Shown in pieces: positions 51,485 to 61,946 of a DNA stretch of 64,000 nt. The DNA lies in contig NZ_CP079203.1 of NCBI RefSeq assembly GCF_019297835.1, positions 593,001-657,000 on the forward strand, given 5' to 3'. A program made the position numbers and the translations under genes. A model generated the notes under the pieces. That model was given only the letters and a program-made list of their open reading frames with translations. It was not told the DNA's origin and ran no database searches. The stretch's first letter is position 1. Each line of letters starts with the position of its first letter. The DNA is from Sphingomonas sanguinis (GTDB lineage Bacteria > Pseudomonadota > Alphaproteobacteria > Sphingomonadales > Sphingomonadaceae).

Positions 51485-52230
51485 CGCGATTTGCGCTGAC
51501 GGTCGAGTTTGACGGGCGGCCCTTCATGGGCTGGCAGCGCCAGTCGCATGGCCCCAGCGTTCAACAGGCGCTGGAGGATGCCGTCCATGCCGTCACCGGC
51601 GAGCGCACCGCGGTTCACGCCGCAGGACGGACCGATGCGGGCGTGCACGGTCTGGCGATGCGCGCGCATGTGGACATCGCCAGGGATATCGCCCCCTTCC
51701 GCCTGATGGAGGCGATCAACGCGCGGATCAGGCCGAACCCGGTCGCGGTGCTGAATTGCGTGACGGTGCCGGACGACTGGCACGCGCGCTTTTCGTGCAT
51801 CCGGCGATCCTATGAATATCGCATCGTCAATCGCCGCGCGCCGCTGACCCATGAAGCCGGATTGGCGTGGCAGGTGCCGCAGCCGCTCGACGAAGCCGCC
51901 ATGGCGGACGCCGCCGCGCGGCTGGTCGGGCGGCATGACTTCACGACCTTCCGCTCGGTTCATTGCCAGGCGGACAGCCCGGTGCGGACGCTCGACCTTC
52001 TTTCGGTCGAGCGGAACGGGGATCGGTTGTTCATCCGGGCCGCCGCGCGTTCGTTCCTGCATCATCAGGTGCGCTCGATGGTCGGATGCCTGGCGCTGGT
52101 TGGCATGGGCCGCTGGTCGCCCGACGATGTGGAGGCGGCGCTCAACGCTCGCGACCGCGCGCAGCTGGGGCTGAACGCGCCGTCGGATGGGCTGTTCTTC
52201 GTGGCGGCGGATTACCCGGACGAAGGCTGA
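51481..52230 (+). CDS. truA: tRNA pseudouridine(38-40) synthase TruA
   Basis: 249 residues from a TTG start inside the fmt stop. Makes pseudouridine in the anticodon arm. The catalytic Asp lies in [24 protein letters not shown] and [13 protein letters not shown] are conserved. The 3' end overlaps the convergent methyltransferase gene by 19 bases. Confidence 0.96.
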   Translation: MTRFALTVEFDGRPFMGWQRQSHGPSVQQALEDAVHAVTGERTAVHAAGRTDAGVHGLAMRAHVDIARDIAPFRLMEAINARIRPNPVAVLNCVTVPDDWHARFSCIRRSYEYRIVNRRAPLTHEAGLAWQVPQPLDEAAMADAAARLVGRHDFTTFRSVHCQADSPVRTLDLLSVERNGDRLFIRAAARSFLHHQVRSMVGCLALVGMGRWSPDDVEAALNARDRAQLGLNAPSDGLFFVAADYPDEG

Positions 52231-53408
52231 CGCGAGAAGCGCGCGGCCAGCTCGACATGGGTCGACCAGCGGAACTGCCCCACCGGCTGCACCCAGTCGA
52301 GCTGCCACCCCTGATCGATCATCGCCTTGGCGTCGCGTGCGAAGCTGGACGGGTTGCACGACACATAGGCCACTGCGCTTACCTCGGTGCTCGCCAAGGC
52401 ATCCGCCTGATCCCGAGCACCCGCGCGCGGCGGATCAAGGACGATGGCGTCGAACCGGTCCAGCTCCGCCTTGGTTAGCGGACGACGGTACAGGTCGCGA
52501 TGCTCGGCAAAGACCATCTTCCCGGCGCCATTCGCCGCGCCCTTCAGCGACAGGATCGCATCGCGCGCGCCCTCGGCGGCATAGACCTTGCCCGGCAGCG
52601 CCAGCGCGAAGGTGCCGAGGCCAGCGAACAGGTCGGCAGTGGTGCGGGGATTGCCCACCGCCTCGCGCACGGCGGCGACCAGAGCCGCCTCGCCATCGGC
52701 GGTGGCCTGTAGAAAGGCGCCGGGCGGCAGGGGAACGCCGACACCGCCCAAGGTGATCGTCACGGGCTCGGGCTCCCAGCGGGTTTCCGCGCCCAGCCCG
52801 TCATCGACCGAGAAACGTGCAACGCCGTGTCGTTGGCAGAAGGCGATGATCGTCTCGGCCGCTTCGAGTCCATCGGGCGAGAAGCTGGTGACGAGGATGT
52901 CGGCCCCCTGATCGGCCAGCGCCAGATGCACGTCGCCGCGCCGCTTGAACCCCAGCCGCTGGAGCAGCGCGCGAAGCGGGGCGACCAGCGCGAACAGCGT
53001 GGGGTGAAGGATATGGCACTCGGCCATGTCGACGATGGCGTGGCTCTTTTCCTCAGAGAAACCGATTAGCACGCGCCCGCCCTTCGCCTCGGCATGCAGC
53101 GTCGCGCGGCGGCGGCTGTGCGAGGGCGAGAGATGCGGGGCACGCAACGGCGCGGTTAAGCCTTGCGCGTCGAGGGCCGAGGCGATGCGGTCGGTGACGA
53201 AGCCCGCATAGCTTTCATCGTCCAGATGCTGGAGCTGGCACCCGCCGCAGCGCGGGAAATGGCCGCAGGGAGGGGGCTGGTGGTGCGGGCCGGGCACGAC
53301 GCTGCCGTCGGCCGACAGGGTGTCGCCGGGGGCGGCAAAGGCGGCGTGGCGGCCGGTCGCGGTCACGCCGTCGCCCCGGGCGGCAACGCGGATGATGGTA
53401 TCGCTCAT
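52212..53408 (-). CDS. TrmA/RlmD-family RNA m5U methyltransferase
   Basis: 398 residues from ATG 53408. An iron-sulfur cluster motif ([14 protein letters not shown] plus a later Cys in ECHIL) is followed by a SAM methyltransferase domain: [24 protein letters not shown] and the catalytic Cys in [12 protein letters not shown]. Methylates uridine C5 in rRNA or tRNA; the exact base cannot be chosen. The N-terminal TRAM domain is very short or reduced. It follows nnr by four bases. Confidence 0.92.
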   Translation of the reverse strand: MSDTIIRVAARGDGVTATGRHAAFAAPGDTLSADGSVVPGPHHQPPPCGHFPRCGGCQLQHLDDESYAGFVTDRIASALDAQGLTAPLRAPHLSPSHSRRRATLHAEAKGGRVLIGFSEEKSHAIVDMAECHILHPTLFALVAPLRALLQRLGFKRRGDVHLALADQGADILVTSFSPDGLEAAETIIAFCQRHGVARFSVDDGLGAETRWEPEPVTITLGGVGVPLPPGAFLQATADGEAALVAAVREAVGNPRTTADLFAGLGTFALALPGKVYAAEGARDAILSLKGAANGAGKMVFAEHRDLYRRPLTKAELDRFDAIVLDPPRAGARDQADALASTEVSAVAYVSCNPSSFARDAKAMIDQGWQLDWVQPVGQFRWSTHVELAARFSRQPSSG

Positions 53409-53412
53409 ACGA

Positions 53413-54795
53413 TCAGCCTCTGACGGCGGAAAGCGCGTCTGCCAAGTCGTCCGCGATGAAAGCCTTGCCACAGGCCCGCGCTGCCTCGGCGTGAAGCCAG
53501 ACGCCCGCCTCCGCAGCGGCCAGCGGTTCCAGCCCCGCCGCGAGCATCGCACCAATCGCTCCGGCCAGCACATCACCGGTGCCCGCAGTGGACAGCCAGG
53601 GGCTGGCCTCAGGGCACAGGATCGCGCGGCCGTCGGGCGCGGCGATGACCGTATCGGCGCCCTTGTGGACGACGACCACCCCGCTTTGCCGGGCGGCGCG
53701 GCGGGTGGCCGAGAGCTTGTCGTCAGTCACCTCGCCGAACAGATGGGTGAACTCCCCACCATGCGGGGTGAGGATCTTGGGGCCGTCATGCATCGCCAGC
53801 GTCTCGACCGCAACCAGGCGAAGGGCGTCGCCGTCGATGACCAGCGCCCGTCCGCTGGCGAGCGCGGCTTCGAGCCGGTCGGAGGCGTCGCGATCCCGCC
53901 CCAAGCCAGGACCGATCACAACTGCGCCGATGCGATCCTCGTTCAGCGCGTCGGCCGTATAATTCCGGCGGACGATCGCATGGGGCGCGGCCGAGGCGTG
54001 CACGTCGCCCGAAGCAAGATGCAGCACATAACCCGCGCCTGCCCGCAAGGCCGCAAGCGCCGCGAGTTCGGAGGCGCCCGACATACTTCCCGCTACGATG
54101 GCGACCATGCCGCGATTATATTTGTGCGAGGTCGCATCCGGCTGGGGCAATATCGGCCGCGCCAGGATGCGAGCCGACGACTTGGTCGGCACGCCAATGT
54201 CCAGCAGGCGGACCTGCCCCATCAGGCTGGCCGCCGGTTGCAGGAGGTGTGACGGCTTCACCGCCCCCAGCGCCAGCGTGACGTCGAAGCGCGGGGTCTT
54301 TCCCAGCACCTTGCCGGTATCCGTCGCAATGCCGGTTGGTAGATCGACTGCGATGCGCAGCCAGGCCGCGTCAGTCAGTCGGGCCAGTGCGTGCTCCACC
54401 ACCGCGGACGGCGATCGGGACAGCCCCGTGCCGAAAATCGCATCGACGAGAACCGGCGCAGGTTCGGCCCGTTCGAGCGCTTCGACCGCATCCGGCCAAA
54501 ATGCGGCGACCCGGCGGGCGCCGTCGCTGCGGGGGGCTTCGCTGGCGGCGACGCGTACCGCCAGGCCCCGCCGCTTGAGTTCCGCTGCGGCGATATAGCC
54601 GTCGCCGCCATTGTTGCCCGGCCCGCACAGGACCAATACCTCACGCCCCGCAGCAAGCCGTGCCACCGCTTGCGCTATTGCAGCACCCGCGCGATCCATC
54701 AGGCTCGCCTCAGTCACGTCCCCGATCATCGCGGCCTGTTCCGCCGAACGCATCTCGGCAGCGGTCAGTACGCCAAGTCCGTCGAGGGGGGTCAC
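53413..54795 (-). CDS. nnr: Bifunctional NAD(P)HX epimerase/dehydratase
   Basis: 460 residues from a GTG start. The N-terminal YjeF epimerase (about 1-210, GPGNNGGDGYIAAAELKRRG, VDAIFGTGLSR, VDLPTGIATDTG) is fused to a ribokinase-like ADP/ATP-dependent dehydratase (about 225-460, VIGPGLGRDRD, LTPHGGEFTHLFG, STAGTGDVLAGAIGAMLA). Together they repair hydrated NAD(P)H. The start overlaps the stop of the small lipoprotein gene (GTGA). Confidence 0.95.
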   Translation of the reverse strand: MTPLDGLGVLTAAEMRSAEQAAMIGDVTEASLMDRAGAAIAQAVARLAAGREVLVLCGPGNNGGDGYIAAAELKRRGLAVRVAASEAPRSDGARRVAAFWPDAVEALERAEPAPVLVDAIFGTGLSRSPSAVVEHALARLTDAAWLRIAVDLPTGIATDTGKVLGKTPRFDVTLALGAVKPSHLLQPAASLMGQVRLLDIGVPTKSSARILARPILPQPDATSHKYNRGMVAIVAGSMSGASELAALAALRAGAGYVLHLASGDVHASAAPHAIVRRNYTADALNEDRIGAVVIGPGLGRDRDASDRLEAALASGRALVIDGDALRLVAVETLAMHDGPKILTPHGGEFTHLFGEVTDDKLSATRRAARQSGVVVVHKGADTVIAAPDGRAILCPEASPWLSTAGTGDVLAGAIGAMLAAGLEPLAAAEAGVWLHAEAARACGKAFIADDLADALSAVRG

Positions 54796-55178
54796 GGCGT
54801 TCCCACCGTGGCGGGCAGGCGGTAGCGGTCGCCACCGACCGCCACCTCGATCTGCCGGTCTCCGGCGATCGATACCGATGCGGATTGCGCTCCGTCAGCG
54901 GCCGCGACACCGTGACCATCCTGCGTCACCTGAAGCCGCCGGAAGCCGCCATCGGGGTGGCGCACGGTCAGGATCACCGCATCGCCAGCCCCGGACTGCT
55001 CCACCGTGCAATCGCGGGTGAAGGCCCCGGCTCCGGCCAGCGCGCAGTCGATCGCCAGCCCCGGCTTTTGCTCGGCGGTGGGGCTGTTCTGCGCCGCCAC
55101 CTGCCGATCCGCTTCACTGCCCGAGCACCCGGCCAGCGCCAAGGCGCCAGCCAGCCACCGCGGATCAGATATCCGCAT
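54792..55178 (-). CDS. Small lipoprotein of unknown function
   Basis: 128 residues from ATG 55178 (55184 also possible). A short signal ends in the lipobox LALAGC (Cys at about 17), so it is probably lipid-anchored. Two further Cys (IDCALAG, RDCTVEQ) may pair, followed by beta-strand-like [41 protein letters not shown] split over two strands. Its start lies inside the ilvD end. No family name assigned. Confidence 0.75.
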   Translation of the reverse strand: MRISDPRWLAGALALAGCSGSEADRQVAAQNSPTAEQKPGLAIDCALAGAGAFTRDCTVEQSGAGDAVILTVRHPDGGFRRLQVTQDGHGVAAADGAQSASVSIAGDRQIEVAVGGDRYRLPATVGTP

Positions 55179-56886
55179 AGACATGGCGCTCGGACTTGGC
55201 GCCTGGGTGCGTGACCGCGCCCTGATGCGCGGGGCCGACATTCTGGGCATAGCGCCACAACACACCGGCCTGATAATCGTTCACGCGGGGGGTCCAGCGC
55301 GCGCGGCGCTCGTCCAGCACGGCGGGTTCGACTAGCAGGTCGATCGTGCCCGCCTCGGCATCGATGCGGATGGTGTCGCCATTCTCGACCAGCGCGATCG
55401 GGCCGCAGTCCGCCGCTTCGGGACCGACATGGCCGATGCAGAAGCCGCGGGTGCCGCCCGAGAAACGCCCGTCGGTGATGAGGGCGACCTTCTCGCCCAG
55501 CCCCTGACCGTAGAGCGCCGCCGTGGTCGACAGCATCTCGCGCATGCCCGGACCGCCCTTCGGCCCTTCATAGCGGATGACGACGACGGTGCCCTCGGTG
55601 ATGGCGCGCGCCTCGACGGCGGCGAAGGCCTCTTCCTCGCAATCGAAGACCTTCGCAATGCCCTCGAACTGGAGGCGCTTCATGCCCGCCACCTTCACGA
55701 TCGCCCCCTCGGGCGCCAGCGAACCGCGCAAGCCGACCACGCCGCCCGTCGGGCTGAGCGGCGTTTTCACGTCGTAGATGACCTTCTGGTCGGGGTTCCA
55801 GGTGATCTCGTCGATATTCTCGGCCAGCGTCTTGCCGGTCACGGTGATGCAGTCGCCGTGCAGGAAGCCACCCGCCAGCAGCGTCTTCATCAGCATATAG
55901 ACGCCGCCCGCCTCATACATGTCCTTGGCGACATAGCGGCCGCCCGGCTTGAGGTCGGCGATATAGGGGGTCGTCTTGAAGATTTCGGCCACGTCGAACA
56001 GGTCGAAGTCGATCCCAGCCTCGTTCGCCATGGCAGGCAGGTGAAGCCCGGCATTGGTCGAGCCGCCGGTTGCCGCGACCACGCGGGCGGCATTCTCGAA
56101 GGCTTCACGGGTGCAGATGTCGCGCGGGCGAATGTTGCGCGCGATCAGCTCCATCACCTGCTCGCCAGCCGCCTCGGCGATGCCGTGGCGGTCGAGAAAG
56201 GGCGCAGGCATCATGTTGCTGTTGGGCAGCGACAGACCGATCGCCTCGCCGACGCACGCCATGGTGTTGGCGGTGAACTGGCCGCCACATGCGCCATGGC
56301 CGGGGCAGGCGACCTTTTCCAGCGCGATCAGGTCGTGGAGCGGGCAATTGCCCGCCGCATGCTGGCCCACCGCCTCGAACACGTCGACCACGGTCACGTC
56401 GCGGTCGTGATGACGGCCGGGCAGGATCGAGCCGCCATAGACGAAGATCGACGGCACGTTCAGGCGCAGCATCGACATCATCATGCCGGGCAGCGACTTG
56501 TCGCACCCCGCAAAGCCGACCAGCGCGTCATAGCAGTGGCCGCGCACCGAGAGCTCGACCGAATCGGCGATGACCTCGCGGCTGACCAGCGAGGATTTCA
56601 TCCCCTGATGGCCCATGGCGATGCCGTCGGTCACGGTGATGGTGTTGAAACGGCGCGGCATCCCGCCGCCGCGAATAACGCCCGCCTGCGCGGCGTCGGC
56701 CTGCGCGTCGAGCGTGGTATTGCAGGGAGCGGAATTGTTGCCAGCGCTCGCCAACGCGACGAAGGGCTTGGCGATATCCTCTTCCTGGATACCCATGGCG
56801 TAGTAATAGCTACGATGCGGCGCGCGCTCGGGCCCGACGGAGACATGGCGGGACGGCAAGCGGGATTTGTCGAATTGGCGTGTCAT
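55165..56886 (-). CDS. ilvD: Dihydroxy-acid dehydratase
   Basis: 573 residues. Dehydrates dihydroxy acids in valine, leucine and isoleucine synthesis. Iron-sulfur ligands are in [26 protein letters not shown] and an early Cys (NNSAPCN); substrate loops [16 protein letters not shown] and [20 protein letters not shown] are intact. Spacing of the cysteines suits the [2Fe-2S] type rather than [4Fe-4S] (inference). First gene of the ilvD-lipoprotein-nnr-methyltransferase run. Confidence 0.96.
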   Translation of the reverse strand: MTRQFDKSRLPSRHVSVGPERAPHRSYYYAMGIQEEDIAKPFVALASAGNNSAPCNTTLDAQADAAQAGVIRGGGMPRRFNTITVTDGIAMGHQGMKSSLVSREVIADSVELSVRGHCYDALVGFAGCDKSLPGMMMSMLRLNVPSIFVYGGSILPGRHHDRDVTVVDVFEAVGQHAAGNCPLHDLIALEKVACPGHGACGGQFTANTMACVGEAIGLSLPNSNMMPAPFLDRHGIAEAAGEQVMELIARNIRPRDICTREAFENAARVVAATGGSTNAGLHLPAMANEAGIDFDLFDVAEIFKTTPYIADLKPGGRYVAKDMYEAGGVYMLMKTLLAGGFLHGDCITVTGKTLAENIDEITWNPDQKVIYDVKTPLSPTGGVVGLRGSLAPEGAIVKVAGMKRLQFEGIAKVFDCEEEAFAAVEARAITEGTVVVIRYEGPKGGPGMREMLSTTAALYGQGLGEKVALITDGRFSGGTRGFCIGHVGPEAADCGPIALVENGDTIRIDAEAGTIDLLVEPAVLDERRARWTPRVNDYQAGVLWRYAQNVGPAHQGAVTHPGAKSERHVYADI

Positions 56887-56965
56887 GGCGCAGGCCTATG
56901 TCGCCAGACCGCCCCCGTACGCAAGCAAATTTCGCGACAGGCCGAAAATCCACGCCCCTAGAGTG

Positions 56966-57316
56966 TCAGAGCGAACCCAGAGCCTTGGCCACGCCGTCCA
57001 TCGTGAACGGCTTTTGCAGACGGGGGCGATCACGGAACCGCTCGTCCACCGCATCGTCCGCGCCGCCCGTGGCGAAGACGAAGGGCACGCCGCGCTCGGC
57101 CAACGCTTCGGCGACGGGGGTGCTCTTCTGGCCGCCACGCAGGTTGACGTCGAGAATGGCGGCGTCGATACCGCCCTCGGCCACCCGAGCCAGCGCGTCG
57201 TCGACACTGTCGACGGTGCCCGCGACCTGTTTGTCGAGGACATCCAGGAAATCCTCGAGCATCATGGCGATCAGGGGTTCGTCCTCGACGATGAGGATCT
57301 GCACGGGCTCTGTCAT
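56966..57316 (-). CDS. Single-domain response regulator, FAT GUY-like
   Basis: 116 residues, receiver domain only. Acid pocket Glu11-Asp12-Glu13, phospho-acceptor Asp56 (AAILDVNLRG), Thr83 and Lys102 (LQKPF) are all present. The Thr region reads PFVFATGG (78-85), close to the PFxFATGUY motif of the FAT GUY family, known from Sphingomonas SdrG and related general stress response regulators (family knowledge from memory); the last residue (normally Tyr) is Ala here. ATG 57316 is used; ATG 57328 would add four residues. It lies 40 bases downstream of cckA but may work with another kinase. Confidence 0.85.
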   Translation of the reverse strand: MTEPVQILIVEDEPLIAMMLEDFLDVLDKQVAGTVDSVDDALARVAEGGIDAAILDVNLRGGQKSTPVAEALAERGVPFVFATGGADDAVDERFRDRPRLQKPFTMDGVAKALGSL

Positions 57317-57355
57317 CCTTATCGCCATAACATGCTTTGCGCCCTGCGCCAGCCG

Positions 57356-59776
57356 CTAGTTGCGATCCGGCCCCTGCCCGTTTGCTTGCGTCAGCGCGAA
57401 TTGGGTCGCCTCAGCAAGTTGTTGGACGGAAAAGGGCTTGGGCAGGAAACCGACATTAGGCAGCGTGATCGACTTGCGCAGCTGCTCCTCGGCATAGCCC
57501 GACATGAACAGCACGGCGAGGTCGGGATAGCGCTTGCGGACCAGCCCGACCATCGTCGGCCCGTCCATCGTCGGCATCACCACGTCGGAGATCAGGAGAT
57601 CGGGCTTGCCATGCTTGTCGAGCATCTCCAGCGCGGCCTCGCCATTCTCGGCGGCCAGCACGGTGTAGCCCTGCCGCGACAGCGCACGCTCGGCGACCGC
57701 GCGGACCATATCCTCATCCTCGACCAGCAGGATCGTGCCGGAGCCCCAGGGAGTAGCCACCTTGGCCGGAGGCTTGGCGGGGCTCGCCTTGGTGGGCGAG
57801 ACGGCGGGGGCGGCATGGACCGGCAGGTAGATGGAGAATTTCGCCCCGCCGCCCGGCGGTGAATCGGCGAAGATATAGCCGCCCGATTGCTTGATGATGC
57901 CATAGACGGTCGACAGGCCAAGGCCGGTGCCCTTACCCAATTCCTTGGTGGTGAAGAAGGGCTCGAAGATCTTGCCGAGGATTTCGGGCGGGATGCCGGT
58001 GCCATTGTCGCTGATGACGAGTGCGGTGTAATCGGCGGCGGGCAGGATATCGTTATTGAGCGCGCGGGCATCGGCCATCGATACCGCCCGCGTCTGAATG
58101 GTCAGGATGCCGCCGCCCGCCGGTTCATTCTCCAGGATCGCGTCACGCGCGTTCACGGCGAGATTGACGACCACCTGCTCGAGCTGCCCCGGATCGGCGC
58201 GGACCGGTCCCAGATTGCGGCCATGGCTGACATCCAGCCGCACCCGCTCGCCCAGCAACCGCTTGAGCAGGTTCGACACTTCCGACACAACATCGGGGAG
58301 TTGCAGGATCTGCGGGCGCAGCGTCTGCTGGCGCGAGAAGGCGAGCAGCTGGCGCGTCAGGCTGGCGGCGCGGTTGGAGTTGGTGCGGATTTGCTGGATG
58401 TCGTCATAGTCGCTGTCGCCGGGCGAGTGGCGCATCAGCATCAGGTCGCAATGGCCGATGATAGCGGTCAGGATGTTGTTAAAGTCGTGCGCGACACCAC
58501 CCGCGAGCTGCCCGACCGCCTGCATCTTGGTCGCCTGTGCGACCTCGCGCTTCAAGCGGCTTTCCTCCGAATTGTCCTTCAGGCTGAGCAGCACCGCCGC
58601 CTCGCCCAGCCCCCGCGCGCCCGCGATGGTCAGCGCGACGGGTTCCTCAGGGTGGTCCTTCAACCGCACCGCCATGTCCGCCGAATGGGTGGCCCCGCTG
58701 GCGAAACGCCGGATCGCGTCGGCGACCGCCGCCTTGTCCTCACGCACCACCAGATCGCCCGGATAGAGCGGCGGCGCGGTGCCGCTGACCCCGGCTGCGC
58801 GCATGAAGGCAGAGTTCATCTGGATGAAGCGTCCGTCGCGATCGACCAGCGCAATACCAAAGGGCATCAGCGAGACGAGGCCCCGGACATGGCTGCCCCC
58901 GCTCGCGCCCGCCGGTGCGACCAGTTGCTCCTCTTCGTCGAGCAGGATCACCAGCATCGGCGTCCCCTCCCCCTCGACGAAGGGGATTTGCAGGATGCGC
59001 AACGGCTTGCCGTCGCCATTGGCCTGTTCGGCGGCGAAGCGGACCTGCCCGCCCGGATCATGCGCCAGGAAGGTCGCGAAGTCGCGTCCGACGATCGAGA
59101 TCATCTCGCCGCCCATCGCCCGAGCGCACAGCACCCGATTGGCGGCACGTACCCGCCCATCGGGAGCGATCAGTGCGGCCATGACCCCCGCCGCCCCCAG
59201 CCGGTCGCCGTGAATGCCGCCGATCAACCGCTCGACCGTCTCGGCTAGATCCTGTTCCTCGGCAATGGCGAAGCGCCAGACGAGCAGGTCCGCCTCGTCG
59301 CCCGCCCGCGTCACCAGCACCGACAATTCGGTGCCCATCACCGCGATCCGGTCCGCGCGACCCAGCCCGTCACGCCAAGCGGTTCGCCCGGCCTGCGCCA
59401 ATGCCTCGACCGAAGCGGCGTCCAGCGGCACGCCCGGCGGGGTCGGCATCATCGGGAAAAGCGAGGCATAAGCGTCATTGGCGCAGACCAGCCGCCCCGC
59501 CCGGTCGGTCACCGCGATCGCGTCCAGGCTGGCATCCGCGACGACCCGCGCAAAATCCCAGTCGACGCTGCGCCGCGTCTGCTCGGTCTTGGGCGTCAAA
59601 ATCCGCCAGATCAGGATCACCCCGAAGGCCAGCAAGGCCGCCGCCAGAAACCCCGCCGCGACGACCCAGCTGCGGATCGCCACGAACAACAGGGCGGCCG
59701 CGCCCGCTCCGCTCGCGACCGATACGGCGGCCGCAACGCGGGTGGGGTGAAATCTTTCGAGGGACGCGATCGCCAT
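57356..59776 (-). CDS. cckA: Hybrid histidine kinase CckA
   Basis: 806 residues from ATG 59776 (a TTG at 59797 would add seven). Two N-terminal membrane helices ([43 protein letters not shown]) are followed by two to three PAS-like regions, HisKA with phospho-His in [22 protein letters not shown], HATPase ([27 protein letters not shown]) and a receiver with Asp in [14 protein letters not shown]. CckA passes phosphate via ChpT to CtrA and CpdR in cell-cycle and motility control in alphaproteobacteria. Confidence 0.93.
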   Translation of the reverse strand: MAIASLERFHPTRVAAAVSVASGAGAAALLFVAIRSWVVAAGFLAAALLAFGVILIWRILTPKTEQTRRSVDWDFARVVADASLDAIAVTDRAGRLVCANDAYASLFPMMPTPPGVPLDAASVEALAQAGRTAWRDGLGRADRIAVMGTELSVLVTRAGDEADLLVWRFAIAEEQDLAETVERLIGGIHGDRLGAAGVMAALIAPDGRVRAANRVLCARAMGGEMISIVGRDFATFLAHDPGGQVRFAAEQANGDGKPLRILQIPFVEGEGTPMLVILLDEEEQLVAPAGASGGSHVRGLVSLMPFGIALVDRDGRFIQMNSAFMRAAGVSGTAPPLYPGDLVVREDKAAVADAIRRFASGATHSADMAVRLKDHPEEPVALTIAGARGLGEAAVLLSLKDNSEESRLKREVAQATKMQAVGQLAGGVAHDFNNILTAIIGHCDLMLMRHSPGDSDYDDIQQIRTNSNRAASLTRQLLAFSRQQTLRPQILQLPDVVSEVSNLLKRLLGERVRLDVSHGRNLGPVRADPGQLEQVVVNLAVNARDAILENEPAGGGILTIQTRAVSMADARALNNDILPAADYTALVISDNGTGIPPEILGKIFEPFFTTKELGKGTGLGLSTVYGIIKQSGGYIFADSPPGGGAKFSIYLPVHAAPAVSPTKASPAKPPAKVATPWGSGTILLVEDEDMVRAVAERALSRQGYTVLAAENGEAALEMLDKHGKPDLLISDVVMPTMDGPTMVGLVRKRYPDLAVLFMSGYAEEQLRKSITLPNVGFLPKPFSVQQLAEATQFALTQANGQGPDRN

Positions 59777-59857
59777 CGCTAACCCATCATCCGGCAACCC
59801 GGCATGGTCAAGCCCGATCCCTCGGACGGACGGCCCATGCCGGGAAGCGGATGCCGT

Positions 59858-61885
59858 TTACCAGATTCGGACACGCTGTTCCGGCGTCAGATACAGCTTC
59901 TCGTTCGGCTTGGGGCTGTAGGCCGCATACCAGGGATCGAGATTGCGCACGACCCAGGCGCGCTGCTGCGACGGGGAATGCGGATCGGTCAGCAGGCGAT
60001 TGCGCAGGTTCGCCTCGCGATAATTGCGCCGCCACACCTGCGCCCAGCCCAGATAAAAGCGCTGGTCGCCGGTAAAGCCGTCGATCACCGGTGCCGCCTT
60101 GCCCTTCAGCGACGCGTGATAGGCGTCATAAGCGACCGACAGACCCGCCAGATCGGCGACATTCTCGCCCAGGGTCAGCGCACCCTTCACATGCAGGCCG
60201 GGCAGCGGCTCATAGGCATCATATTGCTTCACCAGCGCCGCCGTCCGTTCCTTGAACGCCTTGACGTCGCCGTCCGTCCACCAATCGGTCAGCTGGCCCC
60301 TGGCATCGAACTTCGATCCCTGATCGTCGAAATGATGGCTCAGCTCATGGCCGATCACCGCGCCGATGCCGCCGTAATTGACCGCCGGGTCGGCCTTCGG
60401 ATCGAAGAAGGGCGGTTGCAGGATCGCGGCGGGGAAGACGATCTCGACCATGCCGAAATTGGCATAGGCGTTCACCGTCATCGGGGTCATACCCCATTCC
60501 CAACGCTGGATCGGCTTGCCGAGATGGCCGATATTGTCTTCATGCCGCCACTGGGCCGCGCGTAGTGCGTTGCCGAAGGCGTCGCCGCTGACGATATTCA
60601 GGCCCGAATAATCCTTCCAGCGATCGGGATAGCCGATCTTGGGGGTGAAGGCGGCCAGCTTGGCATGGGCCTTTGCCTTGGTTTCCGGCGCCATCCAGTC
60701 GAGCTTGTCGATCCGCTTGCCCATCGCAGCCAGCACGTTCTTCACCAGCGCATCGGCCGCCAGCTTGGTCGCGGGCGGAAAATAGCGCGCGACATAGACC
60801 TTGCTCACCTCGTCGGCGAGCGCGCGGCTGGTGAAGTCGACCGCACGCTTCCAGCGCTCCTGCTGCTGCGGGGTGCCCGACAGGACGGTGCCGTAAAAGG
60901 CGAACTGCTCCTGATCGAATTTGGCGGGCAGGACATCCGCGAACTCGTCGAGCGAACGCGCCAGCAACTGGTCCTTGAGCACCGCGACCGGCGTCGACTG
61001 GATCAATGCGGCGATCCCCGTGACCGCCGTCGGTTGCGCCACGACCAGCGTGTCGACCGGCGTGCCGACGCCCTTCAGATAGGTCGCGAAGTCGAAGCCC
61101 GGCGCGGTCTTCGCCAGGTCGGCGACGGTCATCTTGTTATAGGTCTTGGTCCGGTCGCGGCTGTCGATCCGGGTCCAGTGGACCTTGGCGATCTCCGTCT
61201 CGAAGGCGACGATCGCCTGGGCGCGCGCCTCGGCATCCGCTTCGCCCGCCATGGCGAGCATCTTGGCGAGATGCGCTTGATAGGCGGCACGTGCGGCGGC
61301 AAGCTTGGGGTCGTCACTCAGATAATAGTCGCGGTCCGGCATCCCCAGCCCTGCCTGGCGCAGGCCGACCGTGTAGAGATTGGGCTGGCGCGCATCCTGC
61401 CCGACGCCCGAGCCGAAGGGAATGCCGACGCCGTTGCGATCCGCCTCGGCCAGCAAGGCGGCATAGCCCGACTTGTCGTTCAGCCCCTTGATCCGGTTCA
61501 GCCAGGGCTGGATCGGTGCAAGTCCCTTGGCCTCGATCGCGGCGCTGTCGAGATAGGTGGCGTAGGCCGTGCCGATCTGGTTCCGCTGGCCCTTGGCCTG
61601 TTCCAGAATGGCGTGGGTCCGCTCCCGCGACAGGTCGGCCAGCTTGTCGAACGCGCCATAGCTGGACTTGTCGGCCGGAATGGCGGTCGTCCTGGCCCAT
61701 TCGCCATTGGCGAAGGCATAGAAGTCGTCGCCGGGCCGAACCGACTTGTCCATGCCCTTCTCGTCGAAGCCGAAACGCCCATAGGTCGGGCCGCTAGCGG
61801 CAGCGGGACGATCTTGCGCATTCAGCGCCACGGCACCCGTGATCGCGGTCGCGCCGAGCAGCGCGGCGATGGCCAAACTCTTCAT
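59858..61885 (-). CDS. M13-family metallopeptidase, copy 1
   Basis: 675 residues from ATG 61885 (or the adjacent ATG 61888), with CGGAGAG in front. Signal peptide MKSLAIAALLGATAITGAVALNAQ. The PepO/neprilysin-like fold carries the zinc motif VIGHELSHHFDDQG, the third ligand Glu in LGENVADLAGL and the substrate-binding NAYANFG. It ends RVRIW, close to the family's C-terminal CxxW without the Cys. Periplasmic or surface peptidase cutting peptides. A paralogue lies directly upstream. Confidence 0.94.
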   Translation of the reverse strand: MKSLAIAALLGATAITGAVALNAQDRPAAASGPTYGRFGFDEKGMDKSVRPGDDFYAFANGEWARTTAIPADKSSYGAFDKLADLSRERTHAILEQAKGQRNQIGTAYATYLDSAAIEAKGLAPIQPWLNRIKGLNDKSGYAALLAEADRNGVGIPFGSGVGQDARQPNLYTVGLRQAGLGMPDRDYYLSDDPKLAAARAAYQAHLAKMLAMAGEADAEARAQAIVAFETEIAKVHWTRIDSRDRTKTYNKMTVADLAKTAPGFDFATYLKGVGTPVDTLVVAQPTAVTGIAALIQSTPVAVLKDQLLARSLDEFADVLPAKFDQEQFAFYGTVLSGTPQQQERWKRAVDFTSRALADEVSKVYVARYFPPATKLAADALVKNVLAAMGKRIDKLDWMAPETKAKAHAKLAAFTPKIGYPDRWKDYSGLNIVSGDAFGNALRAAQWRHEDNIGHLGKPIQRWEWGMTPMTVNAYANFGMVEIVFPAAILQPPFFDPKADPAVNYGGIGAVIGHELSHHFDDQGSKFDARGQLTDWWTDGDVKAFKERTAALVKQYDAYEPLPGLHVKGALTLGENVADLAGLSVAYDAYHASLKGKAAPVIDGFTGDQRFYLGWAQVWRRNYREANLRNRLLTDPHSPSQQRAWVVRNLDPWYAAYSPKPNEKLYLTPEQRVRIW

Positions 61886-61900
61886 CATTCTCTCCGAAAC

Positions 61901-61932
61901 AAAAATGGCCCTCCGGTCGGTGCCGGAGGGCC
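61901..61932 (-). terminator. Intrinsic terminator between the two M13 genes
   Basis: GGCCCTCCGG and CCGGAGGGCC form a perfect 10-base stem with a 6-base loop, followed on the minus strand by ATTTTTGTTT. It lies just after the stop of the upstream M13 gene and overlaps the leader of the downstream one, so it may end or attenuate read-through. Confidence 0.8.
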
Positions 61933-61946
61933 TGTCATTCAATCGC

